Source: JAFEDN01 sp963697455
GTDB taxonomy: Bacteria; Pseudomonadota; Gammaproteobacteria; Coxiellales; Coxiellaceae
Length of the DNA stretch: 64,000 nt
Direction: 5' to 3'
NCBI GenBank assembly: GCA_963697455.1
Contig: CAVOOI010000007.1
Location: forward strand, 248,001 to 312,000
Shown: piece by piece, positions 28,210 through 36,096 of the stretch
How the letters are laid out: every line of letters starts with the position of its first letter
Position numbering within the stretch: the first letter of the stretch is position 1
Program-made: the position numbers and the translations under genes
The notes under the pieces: generated by a model
The model's input: the letters and a program-made list of their open reading frames with translations, nothing else
The model's database searches: none
Told to the model about the DNA's origin: nothing

Positions 28210-28572
28210 TTATGCGCTTGGAATGATGCTATAACCCGCATAGATTAAACCCAATCCGATGGCAGCAGCGGCCACCGCTACTGCGCCATGCTTGAAAAAA
28301 TGGCCGAGTTCCTGTTTCTCCTGCGAGGTGTGATAGGCTTTCGCAATACCAAAGGCTGCACCGATCATGACCATCGCGCCCACGATCATGCAGCTATAGC
28401 GCAAACTCTTGTAGGCCAGGTTGCCGCCGACATCAATCCAGTCATTACTTCCCTTGGCGATATCACCATCTGGTGGGGTGGGTAACTCCGCCCAGGCGGG
28501 TAAAGACACACTACAAAAAACGCTCAACCATAACAGGCCGTGCCTGTATTGCCGTATCATTCGTCTCAACAT
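28210..28572 (-). CDS. Pilin-like ICE membrane protein, TIGR03745 family
   Basis: 120 residues from ATG 28572, supported by AAGGAGGTTACAAC. Signal peptide ending PAWA, then ELPTPPDGDIAKGSNDWIDV, the family's hallmark mature N-terminus. Two membrane helices follow (SCMIVGAMVMIGAAFGIA; GAVAVAAAAIGLGLIYAGY). The small, two-helix mature form suggests the conjugative pilin (VirB2 position). Intact. Confidence 0.88.
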   Translation of the reverse strand: MLRRMIRQYRHGLLWLSVFCSVSLPAWAELPTPPDGDIAKGSNDWIDVGGNLAYKSLRYSCMIVGAMVMIGAAFGIAKAYHTSQEKQELGHFFKHGAVAVAAAAIGLGLIYAGYSIIPSA

Positions 28573-28702
28573 GTTGTAACCTCCTTCATTCACTCTTAAA
28601 AAATGCAGCCACTGAAGTTTTTCGCTGTTTTTTCCAATGTTTCCATCACTGCGCCGTGTTTCCGTCATGGTGTTCAGCGGACGATAACCCTCAGCGACTG
28701 CA

Positions 28703-28939
28703 CTAACTCACAAAAATCAGTACCACGGTGATACTGATGACCCATAGAACCCTCAAGTTCTTGCGTAATACGTCATACAGATCAATGTCATGATGACGAA
28801 AATGGTGAAGCTCACCATAAATAAACCACGCCGCCCAGATCATGACCATGACGATCAATAAGGTGCGTATGGTTAAACTGGCCTCGGACGCTGTCACGCC
28901 CGCCGCCATTTCCCAGGCTTGAAGGGCGGTTTCATTCAT
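28703..28939 (-). CDS. Small ICE membrane protein, TIGR03758 family
   Basis: 78 residues, two helices (TLLIVMVMIWAAWFIYGE and RVLWVISITVVLIFVS) joined by a short HFRHHDIDLYDVLRK loop. Starts inside the end of the RAQPRD gene. The family is always found next to TIGR03745; its role is unknown, probably pilus assembly. Confidence 0.85.
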   Translation of the reverse strand: MNETALQAWEMAAGVTASEASLTIRTLLIVMVMIWAAWFIYGELHHFRHHDIDLYDVLRKNLRVLWVISITVVLIFVS

Positions 28940-29321
28940 GGGCAGATTCCTGATTCATTTTGTCCCTGTAATCCCCGTTAATCACTTCAGGTGTTCGGGG
29001 TTCTATGGGGTTGTTTTTTATTTTTTCTTCAATTCCGGCGCGAATTGCTTGTAAATCTTCCCAGACCCCATTGTGTTGTTGACCTTGAGCATCGTGATAC
29101 GACATATAATGAAATTGAATACGCGCGGTTTTGGACTGCTCTTGTTGAGCGGCTAACAGCGTAGGCTTCATCGCGTCGATTTGATGAATCAGTTGTAGAA
29201 GATAGACCCGCTCCTGTTCCGGGGAAGCCATTGCGGATTGAAATATCCCCATCAACAATATCGCCATCAAGCAGCCTCTGTTTTGGAATAATTTCTTTTT
29301 CATTGTTTTCATTTTTTTCAT
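28932..29321 (-). CDS. RAQPRD-family ICE protein
   Basis: 129 residues from the Met at 29321. Signal peptide (LMAILLMGIFQSAMA), then coiled-coil helices and a C-terminal IEPRTPEVINGDYRD, the counterpart of the family-naming RAQPRD...GDY motif. Exported transfer protein of unknown activity. Overlaps the next gene by 8 nt. Confidence 0.86.
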   Translation of the reverse strand: MKKMKTMKKKLFQNRGCLMAILLMGIFQSAMASPEQERVYLLQLIHQIDAMKPTLLAAQQEQSKTARIQFHYMSYHDAQGQQHNGVWEDLQAIRAGIEEKIKNNPIEPRTPEVINGDYRDKMNQESAHE

Positions 29322-29331
29322 GGGATTGCAC

Positions 29332-30075
29332 CTATACATATTTCTTAAAAAATCGCACGCTGAAAGTCAGCCATAATCCTAATGCCACAGCCATTGGTAC
29401 GAAAAACCAGGCCGGTGATACCGGCGATAGCCAGGTGAAATAAGCGAATAACGGCAGGAAAAAAAGGGCAGCGCCACTATGCTTAATTTTGTGAAATAAT
29501 AAAGTGCTTTCCCGTGCGCCTTTAAATTTACGGATGTCGCGCTGGACTAGCCCATCGACAAAACCTAAAATCAGACTCAATAAAAATAATGGTAACGCCA
29601 TCATAAAAACCCAGAATCGCTTCACGATGACTGCCAGTGTCCCGCTTAATAAAGGGAGTATCTGGTTTTTTACGACCGAGCAGGTCTGGGTAAATTTTTT
29701 GGCGAAGGGATTATTTTCAGGTGATGAAGATGTGCCGTGAAACTGAAAGAATCCCTGAGAAATAGCCGATAAGTCATTCAGGCAGGCCGTTTCGTTTTGC
29801 ATCGCCGAGGTGCGCCAGTGTGCATAATAAGCCTGAATCCGATTGACCCAGGCGGGCGGTGATACCCATGAATGAATTGTCAGCAAGGCATCTATTCGAT
29901 TTAATGACGACTCGACACGGTGTTGATGCAGGCTACGCCAGCCCTCTACCGCGCTTAAAAAACACCAGGCAGCCAACACGATAAAAAATGTCGTGGTGAG
30001 GCAGGTAGTGACTGACCCCAATAAACCGGATGGTTTTGCCGGAGATTTAGCGGCAGCAGTTTTTGTTTCGCTCAT
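29332..30075 (-). CDS. ICE membrane protein, TIGR03747 family
   Basis: 247 residues with four hydrophobic segments (TTFFIVLAAWCFLSAVEGW; VFMMALPLFLLSLILGFVDG; ALFFLPLFAYFTW; WFFVPMAVALGLWLTFS) and a conserved VQRDIRKFKGARES loop. The family sits beside the coupling-protein genes in PFGI-1-like ICEs. Starts with an ATGA overlap to TIGR03759. Intact. Confidence 0.87.
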   Translation of the reverse strand: MSETKTAAAKSPAKPSGLLGSVTTCLTTTFFIVLAAWCFLSAVEGWRSLHQHRVESSLNRIDALLTIHSWVSPPAWVNRIQAYYAHWRTSAMQNETACLNDLSAISQGFFQFHGTSSSPENNPFAKKFTQTCSVVKNQILPLLSGTLAVIVKRFWVFMMALPLFLLSLILGFVDGLVQRDIRKFKGARESTLLFHKIKHSGAALFFLPLFAYFTWLSPVSPAWFFVPMAVALGLWLTFSVRFFKKYV

Positions 30076-30536
30076 GGCTGACTCCGATGATGAGGGTTAA
30101 AGGGTGATTTATCGAAAGGCTGAATAATCGGTTCCGCCGAATACAACTGTCTTAAAGCCGCATATACCGCATGATTAAAGATCAGTTCACGCGCCACTTT
30201 GTCGTGTTCCTGGCGTGCCTCGATTTCGGCAAAATGCTGGCGTTCTTTGTCGGTGGTGGCGTTTAAACCGAGTACCGCCGCCGGAGAAAGTTGTGGATAC
30301 CAAAGACCATTTTGGCCTTGCATGAGTTTTAAATAATTTGCCCACTCGGTTTCCGATAATCCCCAGTCCTGTGCGGTTCCCGGTAGCGTATTCGCTGAAG
30401 GCGTGGTGCGAACGAGTGAACTGATTTCCTGAGAATTTTCAACCTCGGCGGCATGAATGGATAAGCAGTAAAATAAAAATCCAGCCAGGATGAGACATAA
30501 AAATCCGCTAATTTTAAGCCGTTGTTTATGCATATA
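30072..30536 (-). CDS. ICE protein, TIGR03759 family
   Basis: 154 residues from ATG 30536. Signal peptide (FLCLILAGFLFYCLSIHAA), then the hallmark DWGLSETEWANYLKLMQGQN and YPQLSPAAVLGLNATTDKER. Exported transfer protein without known activity. Overlaps the upstream coiled-coil gene by 11 nt. Confidence 0.88.
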   Translation of the reverse strand, partial: YMHKQRLKISGFLCLILAGFLFYCLSIHAAEVENSQEISSLVRTTPSANTLPGTAQDWGLSETEWANYLKLMQGQNGLWYPQLSPAAVLGLNATTDKERQHFAEIEARQEHDKVARELIFNHAVYAALRQLYSAEPIIQPFDKSPFNPHHRSQP

Positions 30537-31227
30537 ACGTTCTCGATACAGCAACGGTCATGCGGCGACGTGTTTTCATATTTTCCAATAGTGTTACACC
30601 CATCGTTATGTCTATTTTGATGACTTTCCAATCGGCCAGGCTATCGTTGATACGCAGGGGTAATGTGTTTTGTTGATATTCAACCGAAACGAAGGGTTGC
30701 CCCGCCATCATATCCAGTGATTTAATGCTGAAGGGTAATGAGGCTTTCACAGGCTTTGATGGATGAGCGTGTTTTTTCCGAAGAAAATTAGTCTTTTTAG
30801 AAGAATAGCTTTTCTGTAATTGTTGAAGTTGATCAGAAATCCGTTGTAATTGTGTCGTCTTTGCCAAACCCGATAGGGATTGCTCGGTGGCTGCTGTGCG
30901 TTCTAGGCGGGTGACGGTTTCTTTCACTGCTTTGATTTGCTCATGATCTGCTTTAATACTGTTAATCTGTGATTGCAGATCATTGAGTGTCGATAAAATT
31001 TCGGCTTCGCGTTCTATCGAAACGTGTGAAATTAATTTTATCTGTGTGGTTTCATGTTTTACGAAGAACGCCAGGCCGAAAAAGCTGAAAAACAAGGTGA
31101 TTAAGGTCAAATGCGGCCATATTTTAAGACACAGTGCCTTCCAGTGACGTTGACCCAATAGACGGGTATCAGAAGGTTCCACTGCTGCCAGAATTTCTTT
31201 ATTTTTTTTAAAAAACCAGTCTGTCAT
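30526..31227 (-). CDS. Membrane-anchored coiled-coil protein of the transfer operon
   Basis: 233 residues: cytoplasmic 45, one membrane helix (LITLFFSFFGLAFFV), a long coiled coil (about 75-150), a basic linker and a small C-terminal domain FVSVEYQQNTLPLRIND with DWKVIKIDITMGVTLL. The C-terminal part resembles the end of PilP/TIGR03748-type proteins of pilus systems. Lies between pilL and TIGR03759, a position often held by an unnamed pilus accessory gene. Family not certain. Confidence 0.7.
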   Translation of the reverse strand: MTDWFFKKNKEILAAVEPSDTRLLGQRHWKALCLKIWPHLTLITLFFSFFGLAFFVKHETTQIKLISHVSIEREAEILSTLNDLQSQINSIKADHEQIKAVKETVTRLERTAATEQSLSGLAKTTQLQRISDQLQQLQKSYSSKKTNFLRKKHAHPSKPVKASLPFSIKSLDMMAGQPFVSVEYQQNTLPLRINDSLADWKVIKIDITMGVTLLENMKTRRRMTVAVSRTLYA

Positions 31228-31236
31228 AAAAAATCC

Positions 31237-31698
31237 TTATTGGGTGATAGCTGCAAATTGAGATTTGAGTTGAAAATCAACCGTTCGGTTGAGTGGATCA
31301 ACGATTAAATGAAAAGCGGGGCCGATTAATAAGGTTAAGACTTGCCGTAAAGACAACGGCCCTATATCACGCTGTATCAATGGCAGCGGTTTTTTCAGCG
31401 TATTCTGTAAATCACGGGTTTGCTGACTGGTTTCGACGAGCGCGTAACCACTGTAGTGTAAGACATCGGTGATGGCGTCCTCAACCGTTTTAATATCTGA
31501 CAAAAAATGAACTTGAATGATCGGCGATAATAAATCCAACTGTTCGACTTGTATCTGATTATTCACGGTTAGATAGCGGCCAGTTTGAATCAATTTATCA
31601 GATTGTGCCAAGGCTGTTAAAGAGAATACCGATACCAGCGATATCACTGCGCCCAGATAGATGTGTTTCCGTAAAGATGGGTAGCGATCAATTTTCAT
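31237..31698 (-). CDS. pilL: PilL-like conjugation protein, TIGR03748 family
   Basis: 153 residues from ATG 31698. Signal peptide (LGAVISLVSVFSLTALAQ), then GRYLTVNNQIQVEQLDLLSP and ALVETSQQTRDLQNTLKKPL followed by RDIGPLSLRQVLTLLIGPAF, the family core, similar to the secretin-type N-domain of PilL. It is the first gene of the leftward transfer operon; its upstream region is interrupted by the IS21-like element at 31865. Confidence 0.84.
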   Translation of the reverse strand: MKIDRYPSLRKHIYLGAVISLVSVFSLTALAQSDKLIQTGRYLTVNNQIQVEQLDLLSPIIQVHFLSDIKTVEDAITDVLHYSGYALVETSQQTRDLQNTLKKPLPLIQRDIGPLSLRQVLTLLIGPAFHLIVDPLNRTVDFQLKSQFAAITQ

Positions 31699-31819
31699 AT
31701 TAAACCTCTTGGTTAAATCATTGGATGTTACTTGCATTCAATTGGATGTCAGTCTGGCAGAAAAAAATAATTTGAAACAGGTAACTTGGTGAGGAAAATT
31801 GACCTTTTTAATAGGGAAA

Positions 31820-31842
31820 ATTGCCCAATAAATTTGGGCAAT
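31820..31842. promoter_or_regulatory. Inverted repeat upstream of the transfer operon
   Basis: ATTGCCCAA (31820-31828) and TTGGGCAAT (31834-31842) form a perfect 9-bp dyad, about 120 nt before the pilL start and just before the IS21-type insertion. Its place suggests an operator for transfer control. No regulator is assigned. Confidence 0.45.
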
Positions 31843-32101
31843 ATTTATATTGGGTGTATTAATACCTCAGCGCTAAATGGAATTGACCCACTTCTGCTAA
31901 TGAAAACTGACCCACCTCATATTTTGAACAAATAAAATATCAGTAAAATATCAATATTATTATGATATTTTATTCTGTGCCTGACGCTTCTGCATGAGCA
32001 TGAAAATAAATTTCTCTATTGGCGCATGATCATCGTTTTTCTAACGGTAGCGGTTCAACATTTCTGGTAATCAGCGGAAGATCACCAGAGAGGGAACCTC
32101 A

Positions 32102-32608
32102 ATGCAGCAGGTAGAAATTTGTTTATCTTGTCAACGTTCGTTTTTCATTCAGCATAATCCTTGCCAGCAATATTGTAGTCAGCCGGGCTGTCAAAAGAAG
32201 AGAAAGAATCAATGGCGTCAACGCAAACGCAGGCAGGACAGCGACTATCGCGATAATCAGCGGAAGGCTGATCAGAGTTGGCGGCAAAAAAACCCGGCGT
32301 ATTGGCAACGCTATCGGTCGGCCCATCAGGACTATGTCGCTCACAACCGGGATCAACAACGCCAGCGTGATCAACGGCGGCGCTTAAATGCCGCGCCGGC
32401 GACGCGTCGCCTTCTTGCAAAGAGCGACGCGTCACCCAATAATTCTCCTGTTCCATCAGGCACTTACGATCTCATCCCCCTTCCGGCGTCCGGTCTTGCA
32501 AAGAGCGACGCGTTACGCGTTAAAATTACTTTAATTTCAGCCGATTACGCTGGGGAACCCTGCTTGCAAAGAGACCACCTTATCGCCAACGGTGAAAGGG
32601 CCGTTTAA
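32102..32608 (+). CDS. Cys-rich, Arg/Gln-rich passenger protein of the IS21-like element
   Basis: 168 residues. EICLSCQRSFFIQHNPCQQY then CSQPGCQKKRKN gives Cys pairs consistent with a zinc ribbon, followed by a very basic, Gln-rich helix (RRQDSDYRDNQRKADQSW, YRSAHQDYVAHNRDQQRQ). I recall similar proteins next to ParB-like and IstA/IstB genes in proteobacteria. DNA binding is likely. The 3' third contains the repeated CTTGCAAAGAGCGACGCGT sites, so that part of the reading frame may be secondary to DNA-site function. Confidence 0.65.
   Translation: MQQVEICLSCQRSFFIQHNPCQQYCSQPGCQKKRKNQWRQRKRRQDSDYRDNQRKADQSWRQKNPAYWQRYRSAHQDYVAHNRDQQRQRDQRRRLNAAPATRRLLAKSDASPNNSPVPSGTYDLIPLPASGLAKSDALRVKITLISADYAGEPCLQRDHLIANGERAV
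32398..32513. repeat. Iterated GACGCGT sites, candidate protein-binding cluster
   Basis: GGCGACGCGTCGCC (32398-32411) is a perfect 14-bp palindrome. GCGACGCGT recurs at 32424-32432 and 32505-32513, the last two inside identical 19-bp direct repeats (32414-32432, 32495-32513); a third partial CTTGCAAAGAG lies at 32563-32573. They sit just before the ParB-like gene, as parS-type sites often do. Confidence 0.55.
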
Positions 32609-32617
32609 GCTCGGGGC

Positions 32618-33661
32618 ATGGAAATCATCTCAACACCTATCGTCTCCGCGGCTCCTTCGGGAACTCCTTTCGAGGTGGAGTGGCATTGTCTGGATATGCG
32701 CTATCAGCATTTACGCCAGCGATCGCCGCAGACTCAGCGCCGGCTGATGCTGTCGATTTGCACGTATGGCTTATTGGTTCCCATTACAGTAATTGCAGCC
32801 GCGGAGGCGGTCAGTACCGTACCGAGGTGGACAGTGATCGATGGTTACATGCGCGCCCAGGCGACGCGTACTCTGGGAAAAGATACGATTGCCGCCCAGA
32901 CTTGCGGACTACCGGCGGATGAAGCACTCCTGACGCTATATCGGACGCATCAATCCCGTCCGTGGGAGCCGTTGGAAGAAGCCACTTTACTGCAGGAACT
33001 GATGACGCATTATCAATATACTCAAGCCCAGTTAGCCGTGCGGTTCGGTAAAAGTGAGACGTGGGTCTGTCATCGGTTACAACTCATCACTGAACTCCCG
33101 GAATTTGTGGCGGCAGCAGTTTATCAGGGCACTGTATCGCATTGGTCAGCCAGCCGGGTATTGATTCCCTTTGCGCGCGCAAATGCCCATCACGCAAAAA
33201 AAATGATTGATTACCTGGCCACGCATCGGCATTCCAGCCGGGAAATACAGACCTTTTATGAGCACTATATGCAGTCTCGACCAAAAGTGCGTGAACAGAT
33301 GATCGCTCAGCCTGCCCTGTTTTTTAAGGTCAAAGCAGCTTCTGCGGTAAAATCCGCCGCTCTATCACGCGATGAATTCCCGGAACAAATCTGGGAGCAA
33401 CGACTTATGCGCGTCATTCAAGAGCTGAATGCATTAACGGTTCTTTTACCCCGTGTATTTTATCCCGAACAAACGCCCGGTGAACGCGAATATTTAGAAC
33501 AGCGTCTGAATCAGGCGGTAGCTGCGATGGCGTCGTTACAACAATCACTACGGAGAATTCCCCATGCACAAACGTCCTATGGCGCAAACGGTACAACAGC
33601 TTCATCAAGCAGGCCAGAGCCTGCGAGAGATCAGCCGCTTATTGAAGCTATCGCGCAATAG
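32618..33661 (+). CDS. ParB/Spo0J-like protein carried by the IS21-like element
   Basis: 347 residues. An N-terminal ParB/Srx-like part (YGLLVPITVIAA, TVIDGYMRAQATRTLGKD) is followed by a helix-turn-helix part with LATRF-like YTQAQLAVRFGKSETWVCHR and GTVSHWSASRVLIPFA, the ParB DNA-binding core. Unlike partition ParB it has no ParA partner here. The GERR/CTPase-type box is not clear. It overlaps istA by 98 nt, so the genes are probably cotranslated. A role in target choice, element maintenance or regulation is inferred. Confidence 0.8.
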   Translation: MEIISTPIVSAAPSGTPFEVEWHCLDMRYQHLRQRSPQTQRRLMLSICTYGLLVPITVIAAAEAVSTVPRWTVIDGYMRAQATRTLGKDTIAAQTCGLPADEALLTLYRTHQSRPWEPLEEATLLQELMTHYQYTQAQLAVRFGKSETWVCHRLQLITELPEFVAAAVYQGTVSHWSASRVLIPFARANAHHAKKMIDYLATHRHSSREIQTFYEHYMQSRPKVREQMIAQPALFFKVKAASAVKSAALSRDEFPEQIWEQRLMRVIQELNALTVLLPRVFYPEQTPGEREYLEQRLNQAVAAMASLQQSLRRIPHAQTSYGANGTTASSSRPEPARDQPLIEAIAQ

Positions 33662-34949
33662 TGTGCGCAAACTGCTAAAAAAACCAGACGGCGATCACGA
33701 ACCGGAACGGATTTACGCGCAGCACGAACCTTACTTACCGCTGATTGTTGCCCTGCTCAACGAATGTGGCGGTAACCTGGTGCGCGTCCGTGAGCGATTA
33801 GCACAGGAACATCAACTGTCTTTGGCATACAGCACCCTGACTTATATCGTGCGCAAATATCAGTTGTCGTCGCCGCCGACTCGCGTGGGGGAATACGATT
33901 TTAAACCGGGAGAAGAAATGCAGCATGACACCTCTCCCCATACCATCATCCTCGGAGGCAAACCGGTCAAAGCACAATGCGCTGCTTTAGTGCTGGCGTT
34001 TAGCCGTCAGTTATTCATTCAATATTATCCCTGCTATACACGCTTTGAAGCCAAAATATTCCTGCAACAGGCGCTGTCATTTATGCAGGGCAGTTGTCGG
34101 CGTTGTGTGATTGATAATACCAGTGTGATTTTAGCGGCTGGCGCAGGCAGTCAGGCCGTGATGTCGGCGGAGATGCAGTTTTTTAGCCGGTTTTTTGGTT
34201 TTGAATTTCTCGCTCACGCCGTGAATAATCCGAATCGAAAAGGACGCGTGGAGCGGTCATTTTCTTATGTCGAAAATAATTTTTTAGCGGGACGGGTTTT
34301 CCAGGACTGGGAAGATCTGAACCAAAGCGCACTCCAGTGGTGTCAGACGGTCGCTAATGAAAAACTCAAGCGTTGCCTAGGCATGTCGCCGAAAACGGCT
34401 TATATCCAGGAGAAGCCTTTTTTATTGCCGTTGCCGGAGATACTCTTGCCGATCTATCAACATGAACAACGTGTGGTCGATACACAAGGTTATATCAGTG
34501 TTGACACCAACCGTTATTCAGCGCCGGAAAATGTTATCGGTCGTGCGATCGATGTATACCGGTATCTCGACAAAATAGAAATGTATTATCAACACCGGCT
34601 CATCGCCAGCCATCCCCGAGTGATCGGATCACGGGATAAACGCTGCCTCATTCCCGGTCATCATCGACGCTCATACCGTCACCAAAATCATCGAACCGGC
34701 TGTGCCGCTGAAAAACAGTTACTGGGTCACAGCATTATTTTAGATGAATATATCACGCAACTAAAATCACATGTCCACGGTCGTGGCGTCTGGATGTTTA
34801 AGCGATTACTGTATTTAAAACAGTTGTATCCCGCTGAAGCGTTTATGATGGCGATTGAAAAAGCGAAGCAATATGGCCTTTATAATATGCCGCGTTTAGA
34901 AAAGCTTATCATTCGATGTGTCGCGGGAGAATTTTTTAACCTGTCCTGA
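33564..34949 (+). CDS. istA: IS21-family transposase IstA
   Basis: 461 residues. N-terminal helix-turn-helix (GQSLREISRLLKLSRNSVRK), then a DDE core: first Asp in MQHDTSPHTI, second in CVIDNTSV, Glu in KGRVERSFSYVENNFL. A Mu-like C-terminal domain follows (RVVDTQGYISVDTNRYSAP). Start ATG 33564 after GGAGAATTCCCC, inside the ParB-like gene. Full length; it catalyses insertion with IstB. Confidence 0.93.
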   Translation: MHKRPMAQTVQQLHQAGQSLREISRLLKLSRNSVRKLLKKPDGDHEPERIYAQHEPYLPLIVALLNECGGNLVRVRERLAQEHQLSLAYSTLTYIVRKYQLSSPPTRVGEYDFKPGEEMQHDTSPHTIILGGKPVKAQCAALVLAFSRQLFIQYYPCYTRFEAKIFLQQALSFMQGSCRRCVIDNTSVILAAGAGSQAVMSAEMQFFSRFFGFEFLAHAVNNPNRKGRVERSFSYVENNFLAGRVFQDWEDLNQSALQWCQTVANEKLKRCLGMSPKTAYIQEKPFLLPLPEILLPIYQHEQRVVDTQGYISVDTNRYSAPENVIGRAIDVYRYLDKIEMYYQHRLIASHPRVIGSRDKRCLIPGHHRRSYRHQNHRTGCAAEKQLLGHSIILDEYITQLKSHVHGRGVWMFKRLLYLKQLYPAEAFMMAIEKAKQYGLYNMPRLEKLIIRCVAGEFFNLS

Positions 34950-34964
34950 TAGGGAGAAAACACG

Positions 34965-35687
34965 ATGTTACAACCACTGCAACAACTCATGGAACAACTG
35001 AAATTACGGGGCATGATGACCTGCCTGGAGCCGGTCATCTCACAAGTGCAGGAAGGAAAGATCGCTGTTCAGGATGCGCTGCTTCAGTTACTGGAAGCCG
35101 AATCGCAAGACCGCCAGGCCAGAGCCTTAACCAACCGGATTAAAAGCGCTAAAATGCCGTGGAAATGGGCGTTAGACACGTTCCCTTTCAAACAGCAGCC
35201 CGGCGTGAGTAAAACCCAAATGCTGTCTTTAGGGAAACTGGATTTTATGAAGACGCATGAAAATATTATTTTTATCGGCAAACCCGGCATGGGAAAAACC
35301 GGGTTGGCGATCAGCCTGTTACGTTTAGCGTTGATGCAGGGATATCGGGGACGTTTTTACAATACACAGGATTTACTCAACGATCTCTACGCTTCTTTAG
35401 CGGATAGAAGCACTTCCAATCTGCTCAGAACGATAGCCAGTTACGATATTTTAATTTTAGATGAACTGGGATATTTAACATTAACGACCGAGCATATTAA
35501 TATATTTTTTAAACTGATCGACATGCGTTATCAAAAGAAATCCACGATCATTACGACCAACCTGGACTATCCGCAATGGTATGAGGTGTTTAAACATAAA
35601 GATCTGGTGGATGCCATGCTGGATCGCTTCCAACACTTCTGCATTACTGTCCGCATTGATGGACCCAGTCTAAGAAAACCGGGATAA
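34965..35687 (+). CDS. istB: IS21-family ATPase IstB
   Basis: 240 residues of the IstB/DnaC AAA+ family: Walker A IFIGKPGMGKTGLAISL, Walker B YDILILDELGYL and sensor TIITTNLDYPQW. It assembles with IstA and target DNA. Begins 15 nt after istA with an AGGGAGAAAACACG ribosome site. The last 220 nt of the element to 35914 hold no gene. Confidence 0.94.
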   Translation: MLQPLQQLMEQLKLRGMMTCLEPVISQVQEGKIAVQDALLQLLEAESQDRQARALTNRIKSAKMPWKWALDTFPFKQQPGVSKTQMLSLGKLDFMKTHENIIFIGKPGMGKTGLAISLLRLALMQGYRGRFYNTQDLLNDLYASLADRSTSNLLRTIASYDILILDELGYLTLTTEHINIFFKLIDMRYQKKSTIITTNLDYPQWYEVFKHKDLVDAMLDRFQHFCITVRIDGPSLRKPG

Positions 35688-35987
35688 AACACCGGCAGAT
35701 TTTATTCCAGTTCGCTCACATCCAAACGGGAAGACCAGCGGCCAGTCATCTGGCTGCTGGCCTAAGCACCACCCTTAACCACCCGAAAGAAACTACTATC
35801 TCTTTATTCCACTCTGTTTATCTCATCGTGGCCTGGACTCAAATTAATATCTCTGCGCACTCACTGGGTCAATTTTTATTAGCAAAAGTGGATCAGTTTT
35901 TATTAGCGCCGAGGATTAATACGGAAAATATAGAAATAAAAATGAAAAAATAATGTTATAATTAAATTTATATATAAAAAAATAATC

Positions 35988-36018
35988 CGCTTTTCAATCT
36001 TTTTATTAAGAAAAGGCG
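35988..36018 (-). terminator. Terminator of the LRR operon
   Basis: CGCTTTTC and GAAAAGGCG pair with one bulge and, read leftward, are followed by GGATTATTTTTTT. It lies about 80 nt beyond the end of the last LRR gene. The remaining 35921-36096 interval is A/T-rich with no gene. Confidence 0.6.
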
Positions 36019-36096
36019 AAAATAGATACGTCTTTAATTTAAATACTCAGTAACGGGACTGAGGGGTTCTTGTCAATATTAGATGTTGTTGTGCCT

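Larger units (their letters stand above)
31865..35914 (+). mobile_element. IS21-type element with four genes, 4.05 kb
   Basis: The ends are related inverted repeats of about 50 bp (31865 inward and 35914 inward), each with two copies of a GCTAATnAAAAyTGAcCCA-like unit. The element is flanked by ATTAATA at 31858-31864 and 35915-35921, a 7-bp target duplication. Inside are a zinc-ribbon-like gene, a ParB-like gene, istA and istB, all rightward. IS21 elements normally carry only the last two. It is inserted between the LRR operon and pilL and would separate pilL from its native upstream region. Confidence 0.88.

Noticed and set aside
32398..32573. CRISPR array from repeated CTTGCAAAGAG units
   Set aside because: Only three imperfect copies at irregular spacing of 81 and 68 nt, inside a coding-like stretch and without cas genes.
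32618..33661. Plasmid partition system
   Set aside because: No ParA gene is present and the ParB-like gene lies inside an IS21-type element, overlapping istA.
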